Both the position numbers and the translations under genes were made by a program. From positions 25,368,837 through 25,432,836 of the forward strand of contig NC_058161.1 in the NCBI RefSeq assembly GCF_020080835.1: a stretch of 64,000 bases of DNA. The letters are read 5' to 3'. Below the pieces are notes generated by a model, which saw only the letters and a program-made list of their open reading frames with translations, was not told the origin of the DNA and ran no database searches. The stretch's first letter is position 1. Every line of letters starts with the position of its first letter. Positions 23,165 through 36,590 of the stretch are shown here, one piece after another. The stretch is from Cotesia glomerata (Eukaryota; Arthropoda; Insecta; Hymenoptera; Braconidae).

Positions 23165-23232
23165 CTGGAATAAAAAACAAAATAATAATAATTTTTTTGA
23201 TTACTATATTAAGTTTGGATACTAAAAAAAAA

Positions 23233-24174
<942 letters not shown>

Positions 24175-24855
24175 ATTAGGAAAACGGTTGACCCTAAAGG
24201 CCATCCCTACAACTTCCCGCCAATTCTATACCTAAACGCTTGAAATTGCACTTATGACGTTTTAGAGCTCTTCGAGCTCATAAATACAATTTGTGTATTA
24301 TTTTGAGCTCTCCGAGCTCAAAAAATAGCTTTTGTATATTTTTGAGCTTTTCGAGCTCAAAAGTTTTATAGGAGTTTGATAAAACACTATTTTTTGAATT
24401 TTCAAACCGCAATAACTTTTGAGTGAATTTCTACGCGGTTGGTAGCATTCGACGCAGTTTTTTGAGCTTCATGAAAAATCTTCAAGTTTAGATTGATAGA
24501 GCAAAAAATTTCGGAGAAATTCCGAAAAAACAATTTTTTCGGTTTTCTTCTGTCAACGATAACGCACGAACGAATCAACCGATTTTGACCAGACTGGCGG
24601 CGATCGACGTGGTTTTTTATGTTAAGAGCTGATTAGTTTTTGGAATTGATCGGTAGAGCTGTTTAAAAGTTATTCCAAAAAAACCACTTTTGAAAAATTT
24701 TTTTTTTGTAGTTTTTTTGCGATTTCTCTAAATCTATCGGTTTGAATCGTTCCAAAGTATATACAAAATCTAAGTCTGGTCATGCCCTTTTGAATGGCAC
24801 CAACCGCGATCAAATCGATCAAGCCGTTCAAAAGTTATAAGAGGTTTACATACAT

Positions 24856-24903
<48 letters not shown>

Positions 24904-24924
24904 GCACGTACACACACACACGCG

Positions 24925-24971
<47 letters not shown>

Positions 24972-25114
24972 CTTGTGTCGGGCTTGCTGGGTCCCGCATC
25001 GGGCGCCTCCTCAGGTGGCGGATAGGGGAATGCCCGGCATATCTGCACGTCAGATGCGTTGGGTACCGAGGAAACAGAATACTCGGGGTGGACCAAAACC
25101 TAGCAAAAGATGAT

Positions 25115-26151
25115 ATGGAAATGTCAGAAGATTTTCAAACATCGTTTACAGTACAGAGGATGGATACCTCAGTGCCGGCGAGGGAAGGCGTGCAAACGGG
25201 CCTAAACTCGTCGTTATCAAGCGACCGTTTGAACAGCGGAGTAGACCCCATGGCTCTGCTGTCTAGCAATGCTAGCAAGGTTACAGGGAGTACGAAATCA
25301 GCCCAGATGGCAGAGAACGGACAGCTGAGCAACATTCCTTCAAAAAGTGGAGGACCTTTTGCTCCTGCCACTAATCAAACCCACCGAGGAAGAATGAACT
25401 CTCTACCGACCGTCACCGGCCAACAGTCACCAATGGAGAGGCTCGGCAACAAGATTGATGAGTTAGTTGACTTCATAAAAGACAAAAAGAATCTCCACCA
25501 TGAGATCAGAAAATTGGTTTCGTAGACATAAGGTCTATTAAAAAGACGAAACACGAAGGCGTTCTCCTTGAAATGGCTCGAAAGACCGAAGACAGCAAGG
25601 CATTCACCGATGCAGTAAGGGCAGCCACTGCAAACATCGGCACAGTCAAGGCGCTAACACCAACAACAACGATCGAGATCCTCGACTTAGATGAAATCTC
25701 TACCGAGAGCGAAGTCCGTGAAGCACTCAAACGTGAATTCACTGACAACCTGGAGGTCAAACGGGTAAATTTGACAAAACCCACACCACGAGGTAATCGG
25801 GCAGCCTTCTGCGAACTAGACGAGCCCAGTGCGATTAAGGCCCTTGACAAGGCCCGTATACGGATCGGTTTGGTGAACTGTCGCATATGCCCAGTAGTAA
25901 AAGTAACACGTTGTTTTAAATGTATTGGTTATGGACACCAAACACGTCAGTGTGCGGGACCAGACAGAAGCAGGTGCTGCTACAAATGTGGCGGAGAGAA
26001 CCACAAGGCCGTAAACTGCACGGAGAAGTTAAAATGCTTCCTTTGTGCTTCGGACAAAGATGCCCAGGATAGTCTATGCCATATTTCTGGCACTGGAGCG
26101 TGTAAGGCATTCCGCAAAGCACTTGCAGAAGCCATGAAAGGTCAGAAATGA
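25115..26151 (+). pseudogene. R1-clade ORF1 (gag-like, CCHC zinc knuckles), internally deleted
   Basis: The first part (25115-25525) is a Ser/Thr-rich leader ending in a short coiled-coil-like stretch. A frame change near 25525 leads into the conserved gag core (25526-26151) with three knuckles: CFKCIGYGHQTRQC, CYKCGGENHKAVNC and CFLCASDKDAQDSLCH. Compared with ORF1 of the downstream element, about 200 residues of the Pro/Lys-rich middle are missing at the frame change. This suggests a deletion. The stop TGA overlaps the ORF2 start (ATGA). The product would be an RNA-binding nucleocapsid-like protein. Confidence 0.75.
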
Positions 26152-29138
26152 CACGCATACTACAAGGCAACCTGAATAGGTGCGCCTTGGCGCAAAACCT
26201 GCTGCGCCAGCGTGTTTTCGAAGATAAAATTGACGTCTGCTTTATCTGCGAGCAATATCTAAACATCGAAGGTAAAACATGGTTCGCAGACGAAATGGAC
26301 ACGGCAGCAATTTGGATTGTGAACACAAAGAACGTTACCGTCAACAACAGCGGAGGTGGAGCAGGTTTTGTCTGGATTCAAACCCCCACAACCTACTTCA
26401 TGAGCGTCTATCTCTCACCTAACGAAGGGATTAGTGTGTTCCGACAGAAACTCGCAAATATAGAAGATGCGGTCACTAAGTTCGACGGCGAAGTTATCGT
26501 AGCCGGAGACTTCAACGCTAAATCGGCTGAATGGGGCGCTGCTTTCTCCGACACCAGAGGAAACGAGGTCGCTGACGTCGTGGCTAGACTCGACCTCATA
26601 GTGCTGAACACCGGGAGCACCACGACCTTTAGAAGACCAGGGTACCAAGAATCCATCCTCGACATCTCATTGGCGACTCCAAGGACTGCCAACATGATTG
26701 AAGACTGGACAGTATCCGAAGAATACAGTGGCAGTGATCACCAGTTTGTGACATTCAGCGTTGGATTGGCATTTGCTCCGGTTTCACAACGCGACGTTTC
26801 TAAGCGGAAGTGGAATGCCAAAAGGCTTGATCCAGAGGCATTGCAAGCTTCACTCGCACGAAGCTGGTCTATCCTCCAGAACAACCCGACACCGGATACC
26901 TGCAGCGAGACGGAAAAGGCAGTGCTAAACACGATGAAAGAAATTACAGCCGCATGTGACGCCTCTATGCCGCGGCTGAAAAACCAGAGCTTCCACAGGC
27001 CGGCGTACTGGTGGTCAGCGGACATAGCAGAACTTCGCAAAATATGCCATCAGCTACGTCGCCGAGCAACGAGAGCTACGAAACGCTCCCTAAGCCAGGA
27101 CTTGTATTCAAAAGAGTACAAGCAGGCCAAAAAGACGCTAAACCGAGCCATTAAAGCAAGTAAAGCGAAACTGTGGAAAGAGATCTGCAACGATCTCGAC
27201 AATGACCTCTGGGGTAAAGCCTACCAAATTGTCGCCAAACGACTTGGAAAGGCTTCACCAGAGGCGCCGAAATCTCCTGCCTTGATGGAGAGTATTATAA
27301 CGGAGCTTTTCCCCAAACACCCACCGCGGGAGAAGAAACACTACACTAAGAACAGCGAAGTAACACCCTTCACAACTAAGGAATTACAAGACGCGGCCAA
27401 GTCACTCAAAACAGGAAAGGCACCTGGACCTGATGGCATCCCGGCATCGGTGATCAAAACTGTAGCCCTGGAATACCCAGACATACTCCTGAACACCTAC
27501 AACGCATGCTTGGCAACTGGCACGTTTCCCGTGGTCTGGAAACGGCAGAGATTGGTTCTCTTAGACAAAGGTAAGGGAACCCCCATAACACCTTCGTCGT
27601 TTAGACCACTCTGTATGCTGGACATTGCTGGAAAACTGCTCGAGAAGCTCATACAAGGGAGACTTCGCAACGACATAGACCGTGCTGGAGGTTTTGCCGC
27701 AAACCAACACGGCTTCCGGAAAGGACGTTCAACAGTCGGCGCGATCCAGAAAGTCGTAGCGACAGCGAGAGAAGCATGGACTGGTAGCCTCAAAGCCCGC
27801 AAGGTGTGTCTTGTCCTCACGCTAGACATTAGAAATGCCTTTAACAGCGCAAATTGGAGAGATATTTTGGACGCCCTGGAGCACAGATTTGACGTGGAGC
27901 CGGAGAATCTGGCACTAGTCGACAACTACCTTGACGAGAGAAAGCTGATAGCAGAAACCACGGAAGGTCCACAAGAATACGCCATAACGGCTGGCGTGCC
28001 GCAAGGCTCAATAATGGGGCCCGATCTATGGAACGCGGACTACGACGAGCTTCTGGAAATCCCGTTGCCAAAGCAAGTGGAGCTAACGGGCTTTGCAGAC
28101 GACGTCGCAGCCACGATAATAGTAGACAGCGTAGAGGAGGCCGAACTACTCGTTTGGGAAACCATTGATGCTGTCGAGACTTGGCTCGATAAACACCACC
28201 TGAAACTCGCAAAACACAAAACCGAGATGGTCGTTCTGACTCGCCAAAAATGGTTCCCAAAACCATTTGCTGTGGACATGGGAGGAATAACGCTAACGTC
28301 AACAAGGGTCCTGCGCTATCTGGGGGTAATGATAGACGAGAAACTATCTTTCCGCGAACACCTCGATAGTGCATGCCAGAAAGCCAGCAAGACGGTGTCT
28401 AGCCTAGCAAGAATTATGACGAATACTATGGGACCAAGAACCAAAAAGAGGAGAGTCCTTCTGGAAGCAGTCCATTCGGTACTGCTTTATGGAGCGGAAA
28501 TATGGGCAGATATATTAAAGCAGAAAACCTATCGGCGGAAAATGGCAGCAGTGCAGCGGCGATGCGCTCTCAGAGTTGCCTGCGCCTACCGCACGGTTTC
28601 CGAAGCGGCTGTATTGGTCATTGCGGGAGCTGCGCCCATCGACCTATTAGCGTTCGAGAGAGCAAGACTCTACGACGCTAAAATCGGTGGCGAAAACATG
28701 AAGGAGGCAAAAACGAGGATAAAAACGGAAACGCAGCAAGAGTGGCAGGACCGATGGACGTCGGGAGAGACAGGCAGATGGACAGCGCGACTGATCCCAA
28801 ACATCAACGTCTGGCTTTCTCGGAAGCACGGGGACACGGACTTCTTTCTGACCCAGCTACTGACGGGACATGGGCAGTTCAATGCCTATCTATTCAAGAT
28901 GGGTTTGCACAGCACACCAACGTGCAAATACTGTCCAGACAAAATTGACAACGCCGAGCACACGTTTTTCGAGTGTGATTGATGGTAGGACGATAGAATA
29001 TGCACTGAAGAAACAATGGGCACCGCGCTCTCCCCTGAGAGCTTGGTAACCTGCATGATCAAAAAAGAAGAAAACTGGACAGCTGTAGTAGCCTACGCGC
29101 AGCGTCTCTTGAAAGAAAAAATCGCAGAAAGGGATTAG
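26148..29138 (+). pseudogene. R1-clade ORF2: endonuclease + reverse transcriptase + C-terminal zinc knuckle
   Basis: An AP-type endonuclease at the N-terminus (GNLNRC, VAGDFNAKSAEWG near residue 115, GSDHQFV near residue 195) is followed by RT with the GxKAPGPDGIP, HGFRKGRST, GVPQGS and FADDVA motifs (about residues 425-655). The C-terminus has CKYCPDKIDNAEHTFFEC. The frame runs to a natural TAG at 29136-29138, but TGA at 28980 and TAG at 28986 interrupt it just after the zinc knuckle. Both fit single transitions from CGA and TGG. Otherwise it is intact over 944 residues. Confidence 0.85.
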
Positions 29139-29910
29139 AAACCAGTAATAACAAGAAGTAGGTGTCGTGAGGCACAACATGGACTGGATTGAAGTAATGC
29201 TAACGCGGTCCTGATCCAGTCTTCCCTGTAACATATATAGGGAAACGAGAGAGGAGGATGTTTAGTCGGTATTGTTGCAAAATAATATTGTCTTCTGAGT
29301 CCGACATACCCAGGCACCAACACCTAGTCCTGGCAACAACACCAAGTCTTGGCATACGTAAACGTATTTTACCTCCTCTATAAAAAAAAAAAAAAAAAAA
29401 AAAAAAATACACACACTCGGAGCAGAAGAGATACTGCTACCGGGCGCGTCTCCCCAAGCGGATGGGAGAACGCTTGCTGTCCTTGGATGACACTTAATCT
29501 CTTAGTTGATGAGGTACAGCGGGTAGGAGCCAAGCAAAATAACCAAACAAAATAAGCTCCCGTGGACAAAACTCCCCTTTAATGGGTTGGTCACACTAAC
29601 TGACCTAGCAAGACGATTGGTTCCTGCTGTAACTCACTGGGAGTGTCCGGAACCTGTATCGTAGTTTCCGACGATGCAGGCCACGGCTGATGTGAGCTTG
29701 CTCTGCCGAGGTGAAAGTTGCATCAGTGGATCAGGAGCCAGCCACTTCGGGCCTTGATCAGGAAGTACGCAGTGAGTGTTAGAGATCGGAATATTCACCG
29801 CTCCGAGCGAGTCTAGTCCGTCCGTGTATTCCGGGACTGGCTAAGTGTCGGCTAGGCCTCAGGGAACTGGGGTAGGAGTACTATCTCGGAGGGTACACCC
29901 GTTCCTAGTT

Positions 29911-31599
29911 ATGACAACCCGCTCCACTCCGTACGATGCGCTGGTAAATCAAAAAAGTATGAGTAACCCACAGGAAACAAACAAGAGTGGAAACGGGCTA
30001 CATGCCCAACAAGCAGCGATTGAAACGAGCGCTGAAATGAAACGTTCACAAGCGTTGGAACGCCTAGAGAAACTGACCAGCGAGTTAAATGTTTTCGTTC
30101 AGTCAAAGGTCAACATCCACAAGGAGATAAAAAACAAGACGACTAGTGTAGCGAACGCACTTCAACGTTTCAAAAAACTGGACGAAGAATGGCGCTCATC
30201 ATTACACCGCACCCCTTGTGCTTCATCGGAGAGAAACAGTCAAGTGGTTGTTGAAGAAGCGATGGACACTGGAGCCGAAGGTGACTGAGAATCAGTCGCT
30301 GAAGAAGAAAGTGAAACTATCACAACGGCAGAGACTGAATCCTTTGACCAAGACGGCCGCATCCTGAGGAAGTTGAAAAGAAAAATTCGTTCTCCCGAAG
30401 GCGGAGCTTTTCATACTCCCAAGAAGCTGAAAGACCTTGGACCTGGTCACCCCATCAAGAAGCAGGAAGTGGTTAAAGATCTTCCACAAAACTCTGGTGA
30501 ACAGAACAAGAAGCCAGGCTGGGAAAAGGTGCAGTCCAGAAAGGACAAGAAGAAGGAGCGCAGGAAACTGCCCCCAGAAAAACCTCTGGTGCCTCCACCG
30601 AAGCCGAACCAGAAGCCAAGAAGAACAGCATCGAGACCGGAGGCACTTATTATCCGTCCAGCGAACAAAGATAAGTATTCTGAAATACTTACACGGATCA
30701 AGGCGGACGTTCGCCCAGATCAGGTCCGCAACACAGTCGAGAAGATACGCAGGACCGCGACAGGGAACATTCTCATCACGCTGTCGAAAGGCAGCCATAT
30801 TAAAGCAAATTTTAAGGGAGTTGGGAAAGAACGGATAGGGGAAAGGGGGGGACCTACTCAGTGGGAATTTTTCCGTAATTGAAAAAATAATCAGACAGCC
30901 CAGACTGGGAATCGAACCCAGATCTCTCGGTTACGCGCCAAGGGCTCTACCAGTTAAGCTATCCGAGACAAGTACTGACTACTTTATTCAGTCACGTATA
31001 TAAGGTAGAAGGTCTTTACTTCTAGTGATAGAAGTAAAGACCTGCAGAAGACTATCGCGGGAATACTTAAGGAGGACGCAAATGTCATTAGTACAGGACC
31101 TGAAGAAGACCTGGAAATTCGCGATATTGACGATACTACAACTAAAGATGACATCCTAACAGCTTTACAAGAGGCAGCTGGAAACGATTGTGGTATAACA
31201 GTAGAGGCCATTAAAATTCGTAAGGTCTTACGTAGCAGAACACAAATTGCGTCGGTGACTCTGGCAGCAACGGTAGCGCAGAAAGTGGTAGGAGAACACG
31301 GCAAGATTAGGATCGGCTGGACCAATTGTCGTATTAGAACAGTACTAAGACCAGTCCGATGTTATAAATGCTGGCATTTTGGACACCGTGCGGTTCAGTG
31401 CACAAGTGAAGTCGACCGCTCCAAACTTTGCATTAAATGTGGAGAAGAGGGACACAAAATCGCCGAATGTAATAAGCCTGCTAAATGCGCACTGTGTGCG
31501 GATCAACCCGGTACAGAGAATAACGCCCATCATGCCGGCACAAGCAGATGCCCAGTATACCAAGAGGCACTCAAGAAGATAACTGATAAACGAAAATGA
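29911..31599 (+). pseudogene. R1-clade ORF1 of element 2, interrupted by a SINE
   Basis: Starts MTTRSTPYDALV. It has a Glu/Lys-rich coiled-coil-like region, a nonsense TGA at 30286-30288, a Lys/Pro-rich middle (about 30373-30640) and a conserved core cut by a ~230 bp insertion at 30796-31023. The frame resumes with DLQKTIAGILKED and ends with three knuckles (CYKCWHFGHRAVQC, CIKCGEEGHKIAEC, CALCADQPGTENNAHH). The terminal TGA overlaps the ORF2 ATG. Confidence 0.8.
30796..31023 (-). mobile_element. tRNA-derived SINE inserted in ORF1
   Basis: The minus strand carries an A-box (TAGCTTAACTGGTAGAG) and B-box (GGTTCGATTCC) at tRNA spacing (30900-30967), then a body beginning TGTCTGATTATTTTTTCAATT. 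The anticodon-like arm CTTGG/CCGAG pairs, but position 33 is not T, so it is a tRNA-related head rather than a working tRNA. Outer limits are set by where the ORF1 frame breaks; no clear target duplication is seen. Confidence 0.6.
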
Positions 31600-34483
31600 G
31601 AATACTGCAGCTAAACATCAACCACTGTGAGGCGGCACATGATTTGCTCATGCAGACAGTACGTGAACAGAAGCTTGACCTTGTGCTTATATCGGAACCG
31701 TATAAACACCTCGGCGGCCAACCATGGGAAACTGACTGCACCACAAAAGCTGTCACATGGTCTTGTCGCAAGCTCCCCTTCTAGAGTGTCGTTAACAATG
31801 GCAGTGCCGGCTTTGTAGCAGCATCGGTAGATGGCATCCGCTTTTACAGCTGCTACGCACTACCTAGCCACACTATTGTTGAATTCATAGACTTTCTGGA
31901 TTGACTGACGGAGGACGCGAAGCAGTACTACCCAGGGGCAACAGCTGGAGACTTCAACGCTTGGGCAGTGGAATGGGGCAGCAAACACACCAACGCTCGA
32001 GGTAAAGAACTACTGGAAGCTTTTTCAGCAGCCTCATCAGAGTCAACTACGACTGCAAGGTGATGGAGATCTACACGGCCAGCGATCACAATGCGATTCT
32101 CTGGGAAGTATCAAAGGACCAGAATCCTAGAAGACCGGCTAAGAAACTTGACATTGTTGGGTGGAAGGTGAAATCCTTTGACCCAGGTGCTCTAGTAGCT
32201 GCCCTAAATAGTGAACCGCTTACTACTGGATCTGCAGAAGAAATGACCAAGGACTTGATGAAGAGAGTGACCCAGGCTTGCGACACCTGCATGCCCCGTA
32301 AACGGGGCATGAACCAAAGACCTTCGGTGCACTGGTGGAATGAACACATCAGCTTCCTACGGAAAGAGTGTCTCAAGAAAAGAAGAATATCTCAGCGTGG
32401 TTATCGGCGGCCTGACTCAGCGGAACTAGTCGCAGAATACAAGAAAGCTCGTCGACATTTAAACAAAGCCATCAAGGATAGCAAGAAGAACTGCTGGAAA
32501 GAGCTAATCAACGAGGTGGACAATGACTTGTGGGGTAGACCTTACAAGGTAGTCATGGCACACCTGAAATATCAGCCAATGCCGTCTCCTACGTGTCCTC
32601 AACTCATATAGAAGATCGTGACTGCGCTGTTTCCACGACAGCGCGTTTTCAACTATCTGTTGACACAGGACGAACTGAATGATATTCCACCTGTCACGAA
32701 AGAAGAACTGATGGAAGCTTGTAACCGCGTCGGGAATAATAAAGCATCGGGATTGGACGAAATCCCTAATATTGCCTTGAAAACATCTATTAAAGCAGCG
32801 CCAGCGTTATGCCTCGACATCTACAACATCTGCTTGAAGGAAGGGATTTTTCCTCAGAAGTGGAAACAACAACGGCTGGTACTACTTCCTAAAGGGAAAA
32901 AGCCACCGGAAGAACCGTCATCTTATCGTCCACTCTGCATGCTGGATACAGCCGGTAAGATACTAGAACGTATAATCCACCAAAGGATAGAAGCAGTTGT
33001 CGATCGACTCTTAGCAGACAATCAGTACGGATTTCGGAAAGGACGATCAACCCTGGATGCGATCAACCTGGTTGTCGGTATAGCCAAAGACGCAATCGCC
33101 GGTACCAGATGGAAGGGGGGAACGAAGAAATATTGCCTGGTGGCAACTTTAGACATAAAAAATGCCTTCAACCCCGCCAACTGGGATTGCATCATGCAAG
33201 CCCTTCCAGAGATGAACGTACCAGGATACCTACGAAGGATAGTCGCTAGCTACTTCACAGATAGAGTCCTGAAATATGACACGAAGAATGGTCCAAAGGA
33301 GTATGATGTTACTGGAGGTGTACCACAGGGTTCTGTTCTCGGTCCACTTCTCTGGAATGTCATGTACAACGGATTGCTGAGACTGAAACAACCAAGAAAT
33401 GTCAAACTGGTAGCGTACGCGGACGACGTAGCCGTAGTAATCGTCGCCAAGCATCTTGATGAGATAAAACATATGTTCGCTATCACCTTTGAGCGAATTA
33501 ACCAGTGGATGGACACAGTAAATCTACAACTGGCTAAACAGAAGACCGAGGCTGTACTTATCACTAGCAAAAAAGTGGTGGAAACGATCAATCTAAACGT
33601 CGGAGACCAAGAAATCACATCCCAACCATTCATTCGATATCTGGGAGTGATGCTCGATGCCCGACTTAACTTCAAACAACAAGTTGAACACGTGACCGCC
33701 AAAGCATCAGCAGTAGTAGCTAACCTAGTACGATTGATGCCCAACATCGGTGGCCCGAAGCAGACAAGGAGGTCATTGCTATCATCAGCAGTTACATCGG
33801 TCCTCACATATGGTATATCCATTTGGGCCGACGCACTTAAGATCCAAGAATCATGGAGGAAAGCATGTCCAGTTTGCCGACTGAGCGCGCTAAGAGTAGC
33901 CAGCGCCTTTCGAACAATATCAGAGGAAGCAGTGTGTGTCATTTCCGGAACTTTGCCGCTCAGAGTCCTAGCTGAGGAAAGACGGAACCTTTACCAACGA
34001 AAGAGGACAACCACACTAAGTGCCGAGGAACTCAGAGCTAAAGAACGGCAGAATAGCATCGCACGATGGCAATGGCAGTGGGACGCCGCGACAACAGGAA
34101 GGTGGACACACCGTCTCATACCGAAGATCGACGTTTGGTTAAACCGAAGTCATGGCGAGGTCAATTACTATCTGACGCAGTTGTTGTCAGGACATGGATG
34201 TTATCGGACGTATCTTCACCGCTTCAAGCATGATGATTCACCGGAGTGCCCGTCCTGCCCAAGAATCAATGAAGACGCGGAGCACGTTTTCTTTGAGTGC
34301 CCACGATTTTACCCACAGCGAGATGAGCTGGAGATGATCCTAAAGAAGAAAATTCAACCAGAAACAATAGTAGAAGCAATGTTGTCATCAAGAGCCTCCT
34401 GGAACGCCATCAGCACATTTGCAACAGAAGTCTTCATAGACTTGCGTTCCATCGAAAGAAGAAGAGCAAATGACAACAACTAG
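31596..34483 (+). pseudogene. R1-clade ORF2 of element 2, several breaks
   Basis: An endonuclease start (MRILQLNINHCEAA) with TAG at about 31782, TGA at about 31902 and a frame change with loss near 32035 leads into a long second part (32060-34483), broken once by TAG at 32609-32611. RT motifs GLDEIP, YGFRKGRST, GVPQGSVLG and AYADDVA, and the C-terminal CPSCPRINEDAEHVFFEC, are intact from 32618 on (621 residues). The endonuclease is therefore dead while the RT part still reads cleanly. Confidence 0.85.
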
Positions 34484-34920
34484 AAGAAAGGTAAAATAAC
34501 ACCTTAGCTACCAGAAGAAAAAGCAGAAGCTAGATCCTCCCCTCACGAAGTAATGCCTAACGGCGGTTTCCATGAGGGATTAGGGGAAAGAGGAAAAGGG
34601 GTTTAGGGTTTAGTGGGTAGGGGCGCTAGCGTCGAGTTTTAGTATGACACTGCGTCGAGTCGCCACATATCCAGGCCAAACAACTATACCTAGAATCCGT
34701 AAAAAGGATTCCCCCCCCCTTAAAACAAAAAAAAAAAAAAAAAAAAAAAAACACACACACACATACAGACATACAGATACCATCGCGGGAATAGTCAGGG
34801 AAGCTTCCTAGAACCTCGAAACGTCGAGATTCGATGAAAACTCGATTTTCGTAAAACGGGGTGAAAACAATAACTTTCCGATTTTTGAAAATCTTCGATT
34901 TTCCTAGCGGGAAGTTAAAA

Positions 34921-35472
34921 ATTAAGAAAACGGTTGATCCTAAAGGCCATCCCTGCAACTTCCCGCCAATTCCGTTAATACCTGGCCGCCCTTTTTGAGC
35001 TCTTCGAGCTCAAAAATACAATCTATGCGTTGTTTTGAGTACATTTTATATGATTTTGAGCTCTTTGAGCTCTAAAGTCTGATAGAAGTTTCATAGAACA
35101 CTATTTTTTGAATTTTCAAACCGCAATAACTTTTGTATGAATGAACCGATTTGTACGCGGTTGGCGGCATTCTACGCAGTTTTTTAAGCCTCATAAAGAA
35201 TTTCTAAGTTTCAATTGGTTAAACTAGAAATTTCGAAGTAACTCCGATCGGTAGAGCCGTTTAAAAATTATCCCAAAAAACCACTTCTGAAAAAATTTTT
35301 TTTCCTATTTTTTTTTAGATTTCTCCAAATTTCTCAAAATCTATCGGTCCGAATCAGTCCAAATTATGAAATGATGAAAATGATGAAAACTCAATTTTTG
35401 AAAAACGGGGTAGAACCAATAACTTCCCGATTTTTCGAAAATCTTCGATTTTCTTAGCGGGAACTTAAAAAT
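34921..35472 (+). mobile_element. (CA)n-containing element, array copy 3, internally deleted
   Basis: Joined directly to copy 2 at AAAATTAAGAAAACGGTTGA. It lacks the (CA)n tract and the module next to it, jumping from ...CCAAATTATG to GATGAAAACTC. It ends TTAGCGGGAACTTAAAAATT. Confidence 0.7.
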
Positions 35473-36590
35473 TATTTTGTATCAAAACGGAAAATTCTTG
35501 AGTCAAGTGAAATTTATATTTATCAAGAAAAAATTTCTTAGTTTAAGAATTTTCTGCTCAAATTTAAACAATTTTATTCCTCAAAATGATTTTCTCGATT
35601 AAAAAATTCTTGTTTTTAAATAAACAAAAGTAGTTTTAATGGCTTGAGTAGATTTTTAAGGTTTTTTTGGAGGGACAAACACGATAACGTTTGAAAAAAT
35701 CAATTTTTCAATTCAATTTATTTTTTAATCTCCTCGTCTGCCTTTTAGGAATTCGCGGATTGAAAATTGCAGCTTAATATTGTTTTGTTTAATTATAATT
35801 AACTTTTTCCGGCTGGCAGTTGGAGAAATTTTCTGTCCTTAGAGCAGCCATATAGAAAAATTTATTTGTAATTACAGCTTAGAGACAGCTGATACAATAC
35901 TCAATTGTTTCGCTGGTCGACCACCGGTAATACAGTCTTTAATTGGTTCTTTTTTTATGATTCACTTATCGGAATAAAGGAGGGCGTTCAATTCGTATGA
36001 AAAAAATACTGTCCGCGGGAAAATTTAGACGAGTTTTAAAATAGAATTTTAAATAGAATTAATTTCTTGTAATTTATTTGTAATTAACTTATTAAAATTA
36101 TTTTTTAAATTTATTTAAACAATTTTAATAAATAATATAAATTATAATTATAACTCACTGCATTTATTTGAAGTGCGAAAATTTGGACCGCCACAATAAT
36201 AGTAAAAAAATACATTTTTGATAAATTATTTATTAGTTATTGTTATTAATGTAACAAGCTAAAAGAATATTAACTTTAACTGCGGAAAAATATCTATGAA
36301 AATGGATAAAAATTAAAAAAACTGAAGTTTATATAATACACTAGTAATCATACATCGCATTATCTCGGAGGATGCATTCGCGGAAAATTAGACGGGAGGG
36401 GTAATAATAGGATTGTTGAAAGGATAGTTATAATTAAGTAGCGATCGTGATGCGATTGATAATTACTCGGCGAATATAAATAAATAATTATTTTTTTCTT
36501 CATGACCCATTATGTATATATAAATTAAAGTTTTTTCATGCCTACTGGTCAAGTGACTAGTGAACCTTATTCAAGCCAAGCGATGGACAT
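35473..36590. repeat. Interspersed repeat (copy A, about 35630-36115) in AT-rich DNA
   Basis: The stretch about 35630-36115 recurs at about 63055-63545 and, in part, at about 63645-63890. It carries a TGTTTCGCTGGTCGACCACC-like GC island and a CCATATAGAAAAATTTAT motif. No ends or coding capacity are visible. The flanks are AT-rich without a gene. Confidence 0.6.

Larger units (their letters stand above)
24970..29407 (+). mobile_element. R1-clade non-LTR retrotransposon 1, in (AC)n
   Basis: Starts directly after a (CA)n tract and ends in poly(A) (29382-29407), followed by TACACACAC. It has two ORFs: a gag-like ORF1 with CCHC knuckles, and ORF2 with an endonuclease and reverse transcriptase. 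R1-clade lineages that target (AC)n or (ACAY)n microsatellites (Mino, Waldo) are known; the protein plan and the site both fit. It is non-functional because of the ORF1 deletion and ORF2 nonsense codons. Confidence 0.8.
29417..34751 (+). mobile_element. R1-clade non-LTR retrotransposon 2, in (AC)n
   Basis: Begins after the ACACACAC remnant at 29409-29416 that follows element 1's poly(A). It ends in poly(A) to 34751 followed by (AC)n of the host element. Protein architecture matches element 1, but the sequences are clearly diverged, so it is a sister subfamily rather than a duplicate. The GC-rich 5' UTR is about 490 bp. Confidence 0.8.
24175..34920 (+). mobile_element. (CA)n-containing element, array copy 2, split by two R1-clade retrotransposons
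   Basis: The left half is 24175-24969, ending in (CA)n. The right half resumes with (AC)n at about 34752 and ends TAGCGGGAAGTTAAAAATT at about 34920. The two halves align with the continuous copy at 23233-24174. The ~9.8 kb between them is the two retrotransposons. Confidence 0.75.
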
